From Periplaneta americana (lineage: Eukaryota > Arthropoda > Insecta > Blattodea > Blattidae): a DNA stretch of 64,000 bases. Location: positions 103,417,830 through 103,481,829 of the forward strand of contig NC_091131.1 in assembly GCF_040183065.1 (NCBI RefSeq), written 5' to 3'. Below, piece after piece: positions 10,920 to 22,254 of this stretch. Position 1 is the first letter of the stretch. Every line of letters starts with the position of its first letter. The notes beneath the pieces were generated by a model. It had not been told where the DNA came from and made no database searches. It saw only the letters and a program-made list of their open reading frames with translations. The translations under genes and the position numbers were made by a program.

Positions 10920-11084
10920 CTCTCTCTTGTTATAGTACCTACATTCCTCACTGCACGCTGCATGAACGAGTTAAGAGAATTGTAGCAGTGGTGGTTGATG
11001 GAGGGTTGACAAGGTCATGAAGCAATGTGAGGGAAGGAGCAGGGCCAGGTCTTTATGGAGATCGCGAAAATTTTTTTTACTAGA

Positions 11085-11325
11085 TTATTTTACGACGCTT
11101 TATCAACAGCTTAGGTTATTTAGCGTCTGAATGAGATGAAGGTGATAATGCCGGTGAAATGAGTCCGGGGTCCAGCACCGAAAGTTACCCAGCATTTGCT
11201 CATATAGGGCTGAGGGAAAACCCCGGAAAAAACCAGGTAACTTGCCCCTACCGGGAATCGAACCCGGGCCACCTGGTTTCGCGGCCAGACGTGCTAGCCG
11301 TTACTCCACAGGTGTGGACTCGCGA
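11085..11325 (-). mobile_element. tRNA-derived SINE, S4-related
   Basis: Minus strand: head with B box 'gggttcgattcccgg' and 'aacggctagcacgtctggc' upstream of it, then 'acctggttttttccggggtt' and a 3' part ending 'taacctaagctgttgataa'. Architecture and the 'ttttccggggttttcc' element match the S4 copies at 58532 and 61065, with a different head. Confidence 0.75.
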
Positions 11326-12185
11326 AAATCACAACATAATAGATATACAATAGATTTTTACTAATATTTACGAATTAAGTGACTCTGATTAACAATATGC
11401 GGATAAAACAATCTCGACAAATCGCGAAATGGAGTTCTAATAGCGAAATATGAACACAGTAGCGAATTATTACTATTACGTCATTTTATAACAGATTTCA
11501 TATTCTGAGTTTTAAAATTTTTTTTTCACTTGAATTTGTTATACAGAGAAATCATTTTATTTTTACTTCAATTTTTATTGCACCTGAGTTTTTGAATGTA
11601 CTTCCCTCCCACCCCTTCTACAAGTAAACTTCCACCGTACTCCACACAGACCAAGGCCGCATATGGAACGGTCTCAGTATACAGTACTGAGTGGGTATAG
11701 TACGTTCCAGAAATATGGTCGTATTTTCCAGTGAATAAAGTGCATTCATATTTTCGCACAAGTACTGTGTCCGTTTGGTTACGTCGCTTCCCTGTTTCCA
11801 ACATCCGTTTCTGCTGGTTCCTCTGTAAAGGCTAGTGGCTAGGCTGTCAGATCTTTTCCGAAAACATTTGCAGTCAGGAATTGGACGTCTACGTAATATT
11901 ATACAACTGTTTAAAATAATTTAAATAAAAGGGCCTCGTTAAGTAACTGTCACGTGGTTTCCCCCCTTTCTACGACCCTGCGACTTAACTACTTCGACGG
12001 ACAGTAGATAGCAATCTAAGTAAATTTATATATGCGAATCGGGCGAAGTGAAGATTGAATTTACAAAACGTAAGGTACTCTGTTATAGAGTAGGTACAGA
12101 ATTATTTCAAGAGGCACAGGAATATGGCCCCCATGTCGACTGATACTTTGCATTATTTCTTGTGAGGTTACTGTAAAACAATATT
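11326..12185. other. no recognisable element
   Basis: AT-rich with scattered T runs. A 78-codon minus-strand frame at 11568-11804 (MLETGKRRNQTDTVLVRKYE) matches no family I know. Confidence 0.5.
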
Positions 12186-12352
12186 GTGTTTGTTAAACAT
12201 CCTAAAACAATAGAAGAATTGAAGAATTACATTCCAGAAACAATACATTCAATTTGAGAAGATATGCTTAAAAACATTTTCGATAATATGTACACAAAAG
12301 AACTGAAGCCTGTATCGAAATGAACGACCATCATTTTCAACAATTTGTATAA
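12186..12352 (+). pseudogene. mariner-like transposase C-terminal relic
   Basis: Reads VFVKHPKTIEELKNYIPETI, stop, EDMLKNIFDNMYTKEL, then after a one-base shift TEACIEMNDHHFQQFV and a stop at 12350-12352. 'KP(Q/K)TIEELK..I' followed by 'DML...' and 'C(I)E.NGHHF' is the usual C-terminus of mariner/IS630 transposases. Everything upstream is missing or unreadable. Confidence 0.65.
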
Positions 12353-12702
12353 ATATCTAGATTTTGATTATTTTTTCAATTCAAATGTACTCTCCATATT
12401 GTATGCTAATATGCTGTAGACAGTGTACTATACACTGCATAATGGATAAGCCGCCAGGATAGTTCAGTTAGTGAGTAAAACACTTATTATTAGACTTCGT
12501 TGAACTGCCACACGCAGCATGCAATCAGGTTGCCGATGTACAGTAGTATAGAGGAGGTGAGCGACCGCCCGGTCTCGTAGTATAAGCCGTTCATATTAAG
12601 AGTTGTGACAGGTTCAAATAGACAGAGCAGCTACAGCTAATGTATACCTATGTAAGCACTTGTTTTTGCATTACTGTGGTTGGAATAGTCAAAGCTTAAC
12701 AT
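12353..12702. other. no recognisable element
   Basis: AT-rich spacer between two transposase relics; no repeat or reading frame recognised. Confidence 0.5.
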
Positions 12703-13400
12703 TTGTTCAGTGCAGACAAGAATTCAATCAAACATACTACAATGAGAGTGTTGCTGTTCCAAGTAATTGCCTCTGGAATATCCTTACCCCCGCAGCCAGT
12801 CTTGACCCGTTGGGGAATGTGGTTGGACGCTGTTAATTATTATGCAGAACATTACGGCAAAATAATGGAGGTAATTGATGCATTGAATAGCACAGACAGT
12901 TTCGGTGTTGCAGCTGTAAAATCATTTCCTTCTGAACAGCTATTGGAAGATATTCTGTTCATTGGTTCTAATTTTAAAATCGTGTCCAAAAGCATCATCC
13001 TGTTAGAATCGTCCAAACTTCAACTCTCAGAAGCTCTTAATATAGTGGATAAAGTATCACAAACCGATATCCAAATTAACAATTCACTAATTTGAGAAAA
13101 AGTGAAATGTAAGTTGAGAAACATTATTGCTAAAAATTCTGCCTATTCACAACTTCATATTATAAATAATGTACCATCAGGTCACGACAAGACATCTGAA
13201 GTTGTGTACTAAAAAGTAGTGACTTTTCGTACTTCAAATATGTATGTATTACATCGTGTGATGTTGAACGTACATTTTCCCAAAATAAAAACTGTTTAAA
13301 TGACCATCGGAGGAGATTATTTTGCAGTCGCTCAAAATGTACGTAACTCTTCACTACAATGCACATATTCAAGGATGATGTGAGTATCTTACATTAAATT
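12703..13400 (+). pseudogene. hAT-type transposase, C-terminal part, frameshifted
   Basis: A 130-codon frame holds LPPQPVLTRWGMWLDAVNYY, the conserved (PQPVxTRWGTWL) segment of a hAT-derived protein family, followed by LEDILFIGSNFKIVSKSIIL and LSEALNIVDKVS. After the stop at 13093-13095 the frame continues EKVKCKLRNIIAKN. A second frame from about 13233 reads FKYVCITSCDVERTFSQNKN then LNDHRRR, the hAT C-terminal dimerisation signature (T-S-x-D-V-E-R-x-F-S). The N-terminal zinc finger and RNase-H-like core are absent. No 8-bp target duplication was found. Confidence 0.8.
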
Positions 13401-13973
13401 TTAAGAGTTAATATATCTCACTATAAAATAATAGTGTATTTACATGCTTAGACATTTCCTACTTCAGTGATCATTCATTATATTTCTTGAATGCAGGATA
13501 CAGGTTTTATTGTAACCGCAGTATACTGCTCAGTGTTTACATCAGAGGCATACTCCATCCTTTGCACGCCCCCTTCCCAAACAGTCTATGCCGCGTGCGC
13601 AGTAAACCTTACGATTCTCGTGGCAATTGCACGAAGTCTACTTATTATTAATACTGTACTGTGTTTTGAGTAAATAAAAACCTAACGAAAAGTATCAAAC
13701 TGAAAATCGTAATAGTTCTTAGTTTACGTAAATGGATGCACGACTTATCTTCCCTCCTATACCTGTAAAGTGATTTGTTTGTATTTTACTGTAGTATCAT
13801 AAATTCCGGCCTTGGAAGGGGGTAACACAGAGTTTGCGGTTCTCAAGAGTTAATCCAAAGGTATAGCCAGGTTAATATTAGAAATGTTAGTAAAAACAAA
13901 GTGATGACCCGGTATATCCAAGTAGGCTACATTACATGGTATTCCAGGTGTTCTGATTACATTAGAGTCGACG
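13401..13973. other. no recognisable element
   Basis: Unique-looking sequence downstream of the hAT relic. The segment at 13544-13580 ('cagaggcatactcc') could be a decayed hAT end but no partner was found. Confidence 0.4.
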
Positions 13974-14590
13974 GCAATTCGGAAGGCGGTAGTCTGGTAG
14001 CGTTTGCGTCGAGAGAGACAGATAGAGAGAGCAAGGCAGCGTACAATATTGCCACATCGTAAGCTTACTTCACGCGCACATGCAATACAAATAGCGCAGG
14101 AGAGAATTTAAATTATCAAAAGACAATAATGACCTTAGCCGTTGATTACTGTAACCATAACACCAAACAAACCCTCTTTCCTTCACTAACAATATTCTTT
14201 GCACGGTTCTTAGTCCTACATCACATGCTTCTGCAGTCGTTTCTTTCACGTTGGCAATGTTGTAGCCAGCATCAAGATGGCCGGCAGCGTTCTGCTCGTG
14301 AACGTTTTAAAAATAATTATACACCTTAAAAACTACTTTCCGCACCTGCCTGTGCAATACTTGTTTTTTATAGTCGCTTCTTCCATTTATTTATCTTGGA
14401 CACACGCAGTTTTTAGTTAGTTAGTTTTACTTAGTCAATGTATTGAAACACTTACACGTGAACAAACGAACTCGGAAAGTACTTGTTATAGACTGATTCC
14501 GATTGGTTCTAGTGTACAAGCTTGTGACGTCACATACCAGAAGCGCTACGGCGCATATAGCAGCTGACCGCCTTCCGAAATGCAGTCTAG
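13974..14590. mobile_element. candidate TIR element, weak ends
   Basis: Left 'ggcaattcggaaggcggt' and right in reverse complement 'tgcatttcggaaggcggt' share a 13-bp exact core. No clear target duplication; contains a GA-rich patch near 14015 and a 66-codon frame of unknown nature (14129-14329). Confidence 0.35.
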
Positions 14591-15099
14591 GCTAGTGAAC
14601 TCAAAAGATGGAGAATTCAACATTTCACTAATAATTTGAAAGTGTTAATTTGAGGGCTGCAAGTTTATTTCGCCTTTAATGAATGTGTGTTAAATACAGT
14701 ATCAATCCAACAAATATTGTCTATTGGCCATACCGCACCTTTACCAGAATCCAACGAACCTTTAATGTTAATTATTTGGAAAGTAATATTCATACTGAGT
14801 TAATACTCCAATTCCAAAATTTCCATTAATCTCCGCAAGGGTACAAATCAATCTCCAACAATCTCCGCTGACACCAATATTAAAAAAAACACAAATGATA
14901 AAATTAATCTCCATAAATACCTGCCTCTGGGGGGGAGGAGAGTAAGAACAAGGTCATGCAGGGATGATTGTAATGTGATGACTGAGAATTCGACTTGCAT
15001 AAATGTTGTCCAGGAGATTAAAATTATAACTCGAACTGAAAAACGTGGGCATTCAAGTCAATCCAGACAGAGCACAAATAAAACTAATTGTAAAGAAAA
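14591..15099. other. no recognisable element
   Basis: AT-rich spacer with short internal similarities such as repeated 'atctcc' words at 14825-14915. The open frame starting at 14975 only becomes meaningful after 15100, where LINE A begins. Confidence 0.5.
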
Positions 15100-15374
15100 G
15101 TTAGTGTTTGTCAATGCGGATGACGTGAATATGTTAGGAGAAAATCAACAAACGATTAGGGAAAATATGGAAATTTTACTTGAAGCAAGTAAAGAAATAG
15201 GTTTGGAAGTAAATCCCGAAAAGACAAAGTATATGATTATATCTCGTGACCAGAATATTCTACGAAATGGAAATATAAAAATTGGAAATTTATCCTTTGA
15301 AGAGGTGGAAAAATTCAAATACCTGGGAGCAACAGTAACAAATATAAATGATACTCGGGAGGAAATTAAACACA

Positions 15375-15418
<44 letters not shown>

Positions 15419-15978
15419 GAAATGACTATTATTATTCGGTTGAGAAGCTTTCATCATCCAGTCTATTGTCAAAAAATCTGAAGTTAGAATTTATAAAACA
15501 GTTATATTACCGGTTGTTCTATATGGTTGTGAAACTTGGACTCTCACTTTGAGAGAGGAACATAGGTGAAGAGTGTTTGAGAATAAGGTGCTTAGGAAAA
15601 TATTTGGGGCTAAGAGGGGTGAAGTTACAGGAGAATGGAGAAAGTTACACAACACAGAACTGCACGCATTGTCTTCTTCACCTGACATAATTAGGAACAT
15701 TAAATCCTGACGTTTGATATGGGCAGGGCATGTAGCACGTATGAGCGAATCCAGAAATGCATATAAAGTGTTATTTGGGAAGCCGGAGGGAAAAAGACCT
15801 TTGGGGAGGCCGAGACGTAGATGGGAAGATAATATTAAAATGGATTTGAGGGAGGTGGGATATGTTGATAGAGACTGGATTAATCTTGCATAGGATAGGG
15901 ACCAATGACAGGCTTATGTGAGGGCGGCAATGAGCCTGCAGGTTCCTTAAAAACCATTTGTAAATAAGTAAGTAAAGA
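15100..15978 (+). mobile_element. LINE A copy, 5'-truncated, with internal microsatellite
   Basis: Begins in the catalytic box (VFVNADDVNMLGENQQ; here the ADD is kept) and reads [40 protein letters not shown], then is interrupted by (AT)n at 15377-15416. Further frames give YKTVILPVVLYGCETWTLTL-like and RRGEVTGEW-like segments with stops, then RPLGRPRRRWEDNIKMDLRE. Ends with 'ccttaaaaaccatttgtaaa' and a 'taagtaagtaa' tail. Non-functional. Confidence 0.88.
15377..15416. repeat. (AT)n microsatellite inside LINE A
   Basis: About 19 AT units exactly where other LINE A copies read 'agaataaatatgggaaatg' (RINMGN). The expansion probably arose from the native 'ATAAATAT' segment. Confidence 0.95.
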
Positions 15979-16094
15979 AACTGTTTGAAGTTAGAGAGGA
16001 GTTCGCTTGGACCAGGGCCGGGAAACAGCCGCTCTCAGAGAGCTCAGCCTCTCCCATTACCTTAATTGTTGCTCTATTTACAATATTAATTTAC

Positions 16095-16240
16095 CGCTCC
16101 TGGCGTCGACGATAGCGTTTGTGACTCATATTCGGGAGGTCCCGGGTTCAAACCCCGTGGCGGCGAATCTGAGTGGAGTTTTTCATGGTTTCTCTCAGTT
16201 ACAAAGGCAAGAAAATGTGACTTCATACTTCAGATGAACT
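16095..16240 (+). mobile_element. tRNA-derived SINE fragment
   Basis: Head 'ctggcgtcgacgatagcgtt' with B box 'gggttcaaaccccg', followed by 'gagtggagtttttcatggtt' and a short body. The head could fold partly as a tRNA, but the D arm is degenerate, so a real tRNA is unlikely. Confidence 0.5.
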
Positions 16241-16539
16241 TTATTAAGATGATTTTCTGGGATTTTAAGTTCTCATTATTGTCTTCGAAAACAAGCTTAC
16301 ACTTTTAAATCTTTTAAAAGATTTGGACATTTTTCGTCTGCAGTAAATGGTCTTAGCTTTTTACTATATATAGTATAGAGTAATTTCGAAGCTCAAGCGA
16401 ACAGAAGATTCGCTAATTTGACGATCAGCTGTCTCTCCTTACTGTTTTATCATCTCATCAAGTTCATCTCCTTGATATCTGTCACATTCACTTGCGTGGC
16501 ACAAAGAATAGTGCCGTTGTAGATTAAACATTCTAACAT
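16240..16539. other. no recognisable element
   Basis: AT-rich spacer before the 3' end of LINE D. Confidence 0.5.
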
Positions 16540-17998
16540 ATGTATGTATTTATTTACACTGCAAGTGGGCAAGCACCCGGTGGCAGTGGTATACACAATA
16601 TAAACAACACACAATAAAATTGCAATACACAACACAGTTATACAATACACAATACAATTATACAATACACAATACAATAAGAATACACAATACAATTTAA
16701 CACAATAATTAAAATTAATAATAAAACATAAAATAGCTAATTTTACAATGCAACCTACATATGTATAGGCCCTACATAAGTTTCAATAGTGTTTCACTTT
16801 ACCCTCATCTCACTCACTGTAGTGGCACTATGACGCATTTCACCGACACTTTAGGACACATTTCACTGACCTTCTATAACACATTTCACTGACACTCTAG
16901 AACACATTTCATTGACGCTATAAATTATCACTGATCGGAACTGTTCACTGCACTGTAAAACCATAACTTCACTGACTCACCTCGCTTCACTGATACAACA
17001 GTTCAAATAAGTCAAATAATTACACCCTTATGCATACTTATAAACAGAACTACATTTAAGCTAAACATTTCTAGTCTAAGGCCCTCTTACACGCTATTTT
17101 TAAATAATTTACAATTCAAACCAAGGAAGTAACTGGTCAGGCTAAATAAATACATGTCACCTTAAAAAAATTAAATGTTAAATGTCACCTTAATTTTAAT
17201 TTGCACTTTATTCACAACTTTTTAAGGAAGGACAGCCCTCAAAGACCGCTGCAGGTAGATCATTCCAGTCATTTATAGTTCTATTTAAAAATGAGAATTT
17301 ACCTACATCCGTTTTCTGTTTCCTACATTTAATTTTAAAATCATGATCGTTCCTACCATAGTACGTTGGCTTTTCTAACCGAGCCGTTTTGTCTACCCAT
17401 GCTTTCCGACCTAGATGTGCTCTATACAATGATGTTATTCTAGTTTTCCTACGTCTGTTTTCCAAAGTTTCCCATTTAAGTTCTCTTATCATATCGTTTC
17501 TATCTTCTCTTTTACCTTTAACAAATTTAGCTGCCCTATACTGGATTCTTTCTAAGGAATTTATCTGATATATTCTATAGGGATCCCAACATGTATTTCA
17601 GTATTCCATTGACGATCGCACTAACGTTAGATATGCTATTTCCCTCGATTTGGGGCTAGCCTTTCTCAAGATTCTCATAATAAAGTGAAGTGCCCTCCAT
17701 GCTTTACCCGTAACATTATCAACATGCTCTCCCCAAGAAAGTATGGGGTTTAAATACACTCCTAGCTATTTACAACATTGTTCTTGCGGAATTACAACAC
17801 CACTGAATTCGTAATTAAGACTAGTTTCCTCTCGGGTTTTACAAAATGTTATAGATTTACTTTTAGAACCATTTATTTTCATCCTATGCATTAACGCCCA
17901 GTTATAATTTTATTCAAGTCTGTTTGAATAGCATCCACATCTGAATTATTTCTAATCTTTCTATAGATAATGCAGTCGTCTGCAAATAGCAATGCCAC
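16540..17998 (-). mobile_element. LINE D: 5'-truncated non-LTR retrotransposon (Jockey/CR1-like)
   Basis: Minus strand starts in the reverse-transcriptase catalytic box (ALLFADDCIIYRKI, FADD at 17975-17986), then LNKII, a stop, INGSKSKSITFCKT, PILSWGEHVDNVTGKAWRAL, ASPKSREIAYLTLVRSSMEY, stop, WDPYRIYQ, and the C-terminus MIRELKWETLENRRRKTR with INDWNDLPAAVFEG (17208-17492). 'Q..CC.YLG' and 'W.PY...' are typical of Jockey/CR1-group LINEs. A 650-bp AT-rich 3' untranslated region full of 'caatacac' repeats ends in 'gtaaataaatacatacatatg'. At least four stops or shifts. Confidence 0.85.
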
Positions 17999-18215
17999 AA
18001 ACTGAACATTTTGCATCTTCAACACACGCCACGAAAAGGAAAAGGTTCTCCCATACTGGCAAAAAATTAGGCACGGATTGGTTAGAAGCCATCACAAAGA
18101 TCTGTTTACTTTCGAAGCTTACAACGACTGAACACTCGTAATGTCTCTGCAATGAATGCCCCGTACTGTACCGCAACCTGCTAAACCTGCACTCAGAACA
18201 CTTCGTATTCCGAAC

Positions 18216-18730
18216 AGCGTATTCCGAACCTCACCGGACCGGTGGACAACAATGACGTCACGCTGCAGCGAAATAGGAATAAACTGCTGGAAGGTTCGAT
18301 GGCTATCATAAGGCTGTACAAGTTGTTGTCTGTGCGACGCTAGCAAGATTTTTCAAAATTTCCGTACTGCCATCTTGTTCAAAGAAAAAAGAGCATAAAC
18401 AATTTATTTCTTGAACCAGTAGTAATAACTAGTCCGTTGACATGTTCGCCCATAAGCCATTAACATATTGTTTTTACGTTGTGCTCATTACAAACAATAC
18501 AGCAGAACTAAAGCAGAACACACTGCCATGACATAACAGTCCACGATGTCATTCGTCTGCTAATTCCCGCCCTATACAAGAACCAATCAGATTCACTGAT
18601 GGATACTACCACCACCTCTGCAAGCTGATGGCACCGGTGCGAGACCGGTGGAGCATCAGTGACGTCATGGTTAAAATTCGGAACACCGTGATGCCATCAG
18701 ATTGCTCAGCGCTGAGATTCGGAATACGCT
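18216..18730. mobile_element. non-autonomous TIR element (MITE), 515 bp
   Basis: Ends 'agcgtattccgaacctcacc' and, in reverse complement, 'agcgtattccgaatctcagc' match at 18 of 20 positions. Just inside both ends lie 'caccggt'-type words and 'atgacgtca' (18253 and 18659), extending the inverted symmetry. No coding frame recognised. Confidence 0.65.
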
Positions 18731-19394
18731 CTTTACAAGCCTTACTCTCGCTGTAGGTTGAGTTGTGTAGGACTGGTCTACATTAACACTTTCAGCCAAA
18801 TCCCTATTGAAAACCATCCCTTGCCAGTAATTTATGAAAATATGGTTATTGTGCAATATATTAACAAATATATTATAACAGTTATAACTGAATACGTATG
18901 TTGTATAGAAAGTGAAATAATGTGTACGGTTTGTGAGATGTTTTAAAATGTAACTTCATTAAATTTTCATACGGCACCAATAACTTTAAAATTATGTATT
19001 ATAGGCCGACTTTCTGAAAGTAATTTACCAAAACGTATGCCACAAGGTTTAATAATACATGGGTCAGTTCAAGAATTGCTAAAACTATATTTTGTGTTTT
19101 GCATTGTAGACCTATTATCTGATTTCCAATAAAATTCCCGCTGTAGGCCTACATCATATGGTATCTCTTTTTATAGTAAAATATTCATTAGAGCAGGAAT
19201 TAGAAGGAAAAGGTGCTACAGGTAATCAGCACAGGCTAAATAATACAGAATTGTTTCTTACTTCACCTTAAATAAGATCATAGCGGTCATTTCACTGTTT
19301 GTGTAGGGTTTACCCATTCTATATTAGTGCCAACTATTATGTTATGCAATTCAGTAAAGTAAAAATAATACTAATCTCGACTACAATACTCAAC
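18731..19394. other. no recognisable element
   Basis: AT-rich, unique-looking. Short frames at 18758 and 19299 have no family resemblance. Confidence 0.5.
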
Positions 19395-19587
19395 CACAGT
19401 CTAGTATATACAGTCACGAAGCTTGAGTTGTTGGGAATACTAGGAACAATAGACTGTGAGACTGTGCCGGTACTATATTTAGCACTGTCTGTGATGAGGC
19501 GGTAGTAGCGATCCTAGTGGCTAGCAATTATCTATGGATGCATATTCCCTACATATTGAGCTTCGTGACTGTATATACTGGACTGTG
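19395..19587. mobile_element. small MITE with 32-bp inverted ends
   Basis: Left 'cacagtctagtatatacagt' and right in reverse complement 'cacagtccagtatatacagt', both continuing 'cacgaagct'. The 130-bp centre is unremarkable. The second half of the end ('gtatatacagtcacgaagct') is a word I associate with insect Tc1/mariner-type MITEs, but the TA duplication is not clean. Confidence 0.7.
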
Positions 19588-20394
19588 ACTCAACATCATG
19601 AATCAACAAAACATCACCATAACTAAAAGATATGGCCAACTATGAATACATCTCTTTTTAAGCACAAAACAACATCGATTGTTAGTTACGATTTTAGCCA
19701 GAGTAACTGATAGACTAACTTTGAAATAAAACAATGTTGCCATATCTTGATAACAATGTACAGTAGTATCGGCTATAATTACGTTTATATGACAAAATAT
19801 GTTTGTTTTGGTGTATAGAATACTCCGCAACATTTTATAGTACATAATTAAGACTCATCCTCAGGGGCGGCTTTCGAAGAGGGGCTGCGGAGCTGCAGCA
19901 CCCCCAGACATTTGTGGCTCTTGTCTTGTTTTCTGTTGTGAAAAACATTTATTATGCAGTCTCTATTCAGCAGCTCGAATTTAAAAAAAAAATTTCGCTC
20001 TCAATGACATGCACGCAATCGTTAGTGAAGTCACTTCCTCCCCTGGTGCTGCCAGAGCGAAACCAGAGACAAGGACTACAGGGTGAAGCCACTTCCTCCC
20101 CTGGAGCTGCCAGTCTCGTCTCGGATGCTTTGCGCGTTAGTTTTACTCCTCCACCCTGCTAGCCCCTTGCCGTGAATCCAGAGTTTCCAGGCGCTGCAAA
20201 ATTTGCAGCAGTTTGTCAGTAGCGCGCAGTTTTAAATACATTTTCTTCAATGTTGTGAGTATAACAAGTGCAACAATGTTTAATTCTGTACAATATTTAC
20301 AGTCTATTCAGTTCAGTACCTTAACAATTCAGGAGAAATGTGAAATTAAGTGCTCATCAGTTGAATCTCATAGGCTAATGGAAAGAGCCGCTGA

Positions 20395-20755
20395 ACAAAA
20401 TACAAAGGCTCGCATATTTTTTGATAATTTATCCAGTATCCCTGCTTTCTTCTATCGATCTCCACACAGTCTGTATTAGATTAATGTGTTTCAAAGACAA
20501 CTCCATCAGCTGGGGCAACAAGATGGATTTAAAATAAGAACAGTAAATGTTGTTCATGAGAAGAAGGAGCCATTGCTAGATTGTTTTCAAACCATAATGG
20601 AATCTGAAACATCTAACATCACAATAAATGAGGCAAGCGCCCTGGTGCGTACTCTTGAATATCCTGAATTCAATTTCTGGCTCAGTTATGTCTTTCATTT
20701 ATTGATGTATCATGTATATATATATTATACAACCAACTACAACATCGCCAGTTAG
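20395..20755 (+). pseudogene. ZMYM1-like hAT transposase fragment
   Basis: Two in-frame blocks. The first (ARIFFDNLSSIPAFFYRSPH) matches the 'FF.NLSGIPAFF..S' segment before the catalytic region of zinc-finger-MYM/hAT transposases; the second (TVNVVHEKKEPLLDCFQTIM, then ASALVRTLEYPEFNFWL) matches the 'V..VYE.RE.L..CF..I' and 'L.DPEF.FWL' region. The stop between them and the missing N- and C-terminal thirds make it inactive. Confidence 0.7.
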
Positions 20756-20784
20756 ATATTTCTAAGATTCAAATCTGCATATAA

Positions 20785-20930
20785 AAAATTAAATTATGGT
20801 TTATTTAACGACACTAGCAACTGCAGGGGTTATATCAGCGTCGCCGGTGTGCCGGAATTTTGTCCGCAGGATTCTTTTAAATAACAGTAAATCTACTAAC
20901 ATGAGCCTGTCTCATTTAAACACAAGTTAC
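20785..20930 (-). mobile_element. SINE S1 3' part, nested in hAT element
   Basis: Minus strand carries the S1 body from 'tttaaatgagacaggctcat' to 'cgttaaataaacc'; the tRNA head is missing. Its position inside the hAT element shows that it inserted after the hAT element did. Confidence 0.85.
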
Positions 20931-21036
20931 AAGATAAGGCGCATGGAACTAATCTTTAAATAAAGTAAATTGCTTGGTTTATTTTTGTATGCAGTCCCCC
21001 TTAATTCAATACCCACGAGCCGCCACTGCTCATCCT

Positions 21037-21347
21037 GTAAATTTTCTCGTAGAACATGGAGATGTATAGTGTTGATGCAGTGAGAGCAAGTTATGAACTA
21101 GCGCGCATGATTGTCGCAAGACATGGAACTTATTCCGACGGACAGTTTATTAAGGACTGCATTTTAACAACAGCAAAGAATGTATGTCCCAATGAATCTT
21201 CAAAGTTCGAGACCATAAGCTTGTGACTAAATACTGTAGCTAATCGTGCACAAGAAATTTTCCTGGTCTTACATTCGCACACGGCAATGTGATCGGTCAC
21301 AGCACACTGGACGTAGGTATGATTGAATTGTCATCTGCCCCGAGTCT
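21037..21347. other. no recognisable element
   Basis: Unique-looking sequence between the hAT element and the hairpin. Confidence 0.5.
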
Positions 21348-21434
21348 GGTATACCTTATTTTATTTCAAGGAGTGCAGTTCGGTGTTCAAATAAGCCACC
21401 GAACTGCACCCCTTGAAATAAAATAAGGTATACC
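21348..21434. repeat. near-perfect 38-bp hairpin
   Basis: Arms 21348-21385 and 21397-21434 pair at 37 of 38 positions around an 11-base loop (ttcaaataagc). Each arm begins or ends with the self-complementary 'ggtatacc'. No target duplication or longer element was seen. Could be a fold-back element core or a miRNA-precursor-like structure. Confidence 0.9.
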
Positions 21435-21893
21435 GTGCTCTGTGTAGGTTTATCGTGGCATTGAGTTTGACATCAATGGTCTAAATGACCGAGAAAACTT
21501 ACATTCCATAACAGTTCCAGGAAGTTAGTCTACTACATATGTCAAATCATCCATAAATTATTTATGATATATGCGCGATTCTAAAATTTTCTATTCGCAT
21601 AAAACATACAGAAATAATTATGATTTTATTTCGAGAAAAACTTCATGATTTATGATATACGTATGCGGAAGTGTACAAGACGGGGAATGACTGCAATAAA
21701 TATTACCGTTAGCTGATACCTTCTTTCTTTCCCACGTACACATAAATTCTTGTATAAAGCAATCACAAACGACGCAAATGTAAACATATACGAATTTTTC
21801 TTTTCTCTTATCTCAATGTCGGACGTCCCAAGAACACATATACTTGGAAATTCGTCATTTGTCTGATTATCCAAGGACACATATTGTACTCGC
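21435..21893. other. no gene; one copy of a dispersed peptide-like repeat
   Basis: Minus strand at about 21840-21880 reads NQTNDEFPSICVLGTSD, one unit of the degenerate minisatellite better seen at 22980-23190 and 32690-33180. Otherwise nothing recognised. Confidence 0.45.
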
Positions 21894-22246
21894 CTAACTT
21901 AGACGACCCCAGCTCAGAGGAAAGAAGTCAAAGAAGTCACATCAACATGCTCTCTATGTTTATGTTATGCAGTTGGCCGCGTCCGATAACTGAATTGCTT
22001 TATAACAGCGTTGCCAAACATTGATGGCCTCGGCCCGAATAGAGAGGTGAGCTTATCTTGCCGCAAGAGACAACTACTAACTTCTCTGTTAAAAAAATTG
22101 TACTTGCCTCAGCCCAAAGGCTGAGCTAATTCAAAATCATAATGCGACAACGCTGCATAACTAACAGGCATGGACCTTATGATTTATTATGTTTTGGGTA
22201 AGGCACGAATCAGCAGAGTGGTGTGACTGAGGTCGTCTAAGCTTGG
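21894..22246. mobile_element. candidate TIR element, 353 bp
   Basis: Left 'ctaacttagacgaccccag' and right in reverse complement 'caagcttagacgacctcag' share most positions over 19 bases. No clear target duplication. Confidence 0.45.
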
Positions 22247-22254
22247 AGAGAACA

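Larger units (their letters stand above)
19862..21028 (+). mobile_element. hAT element with 8-bp target duplication
   Basis: Ends 'caggggcggct' and 'agccgccactg' are short hAT-type inverted repeats, flanked by an exact 8-bp duplication CTCATCCT (19854-19861 and 21029-21036). The same ends, CAGTGGCGGC, mark the element at 30796-32130. Inside is a decayed hAT transposase of the ZMYM1-like type: NTKARIFFDNLSSIPAFFYR (about 20395-20455), a stop, KIRTVNVVHEKKEPLLDCFQ, TINEASALVRTLEYPEFNFW (to 20755). A SINE S1 is nested at 20785-20930. Confidence 0.9.

Noticed and set aside
11568..11804. 78-codon minus-strand frame beginning MLETGKRRNQTDT
   Set aside because: Plausible composition but no recognised family, no neighbouring exon signals and no second copy in the window.
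18030..18140. Possible THAP-like zinc finger near the 5' end of LINE D
   Set aside because: Only a loose resemblance; the cysteine/histidine pattern of THAP is not present.
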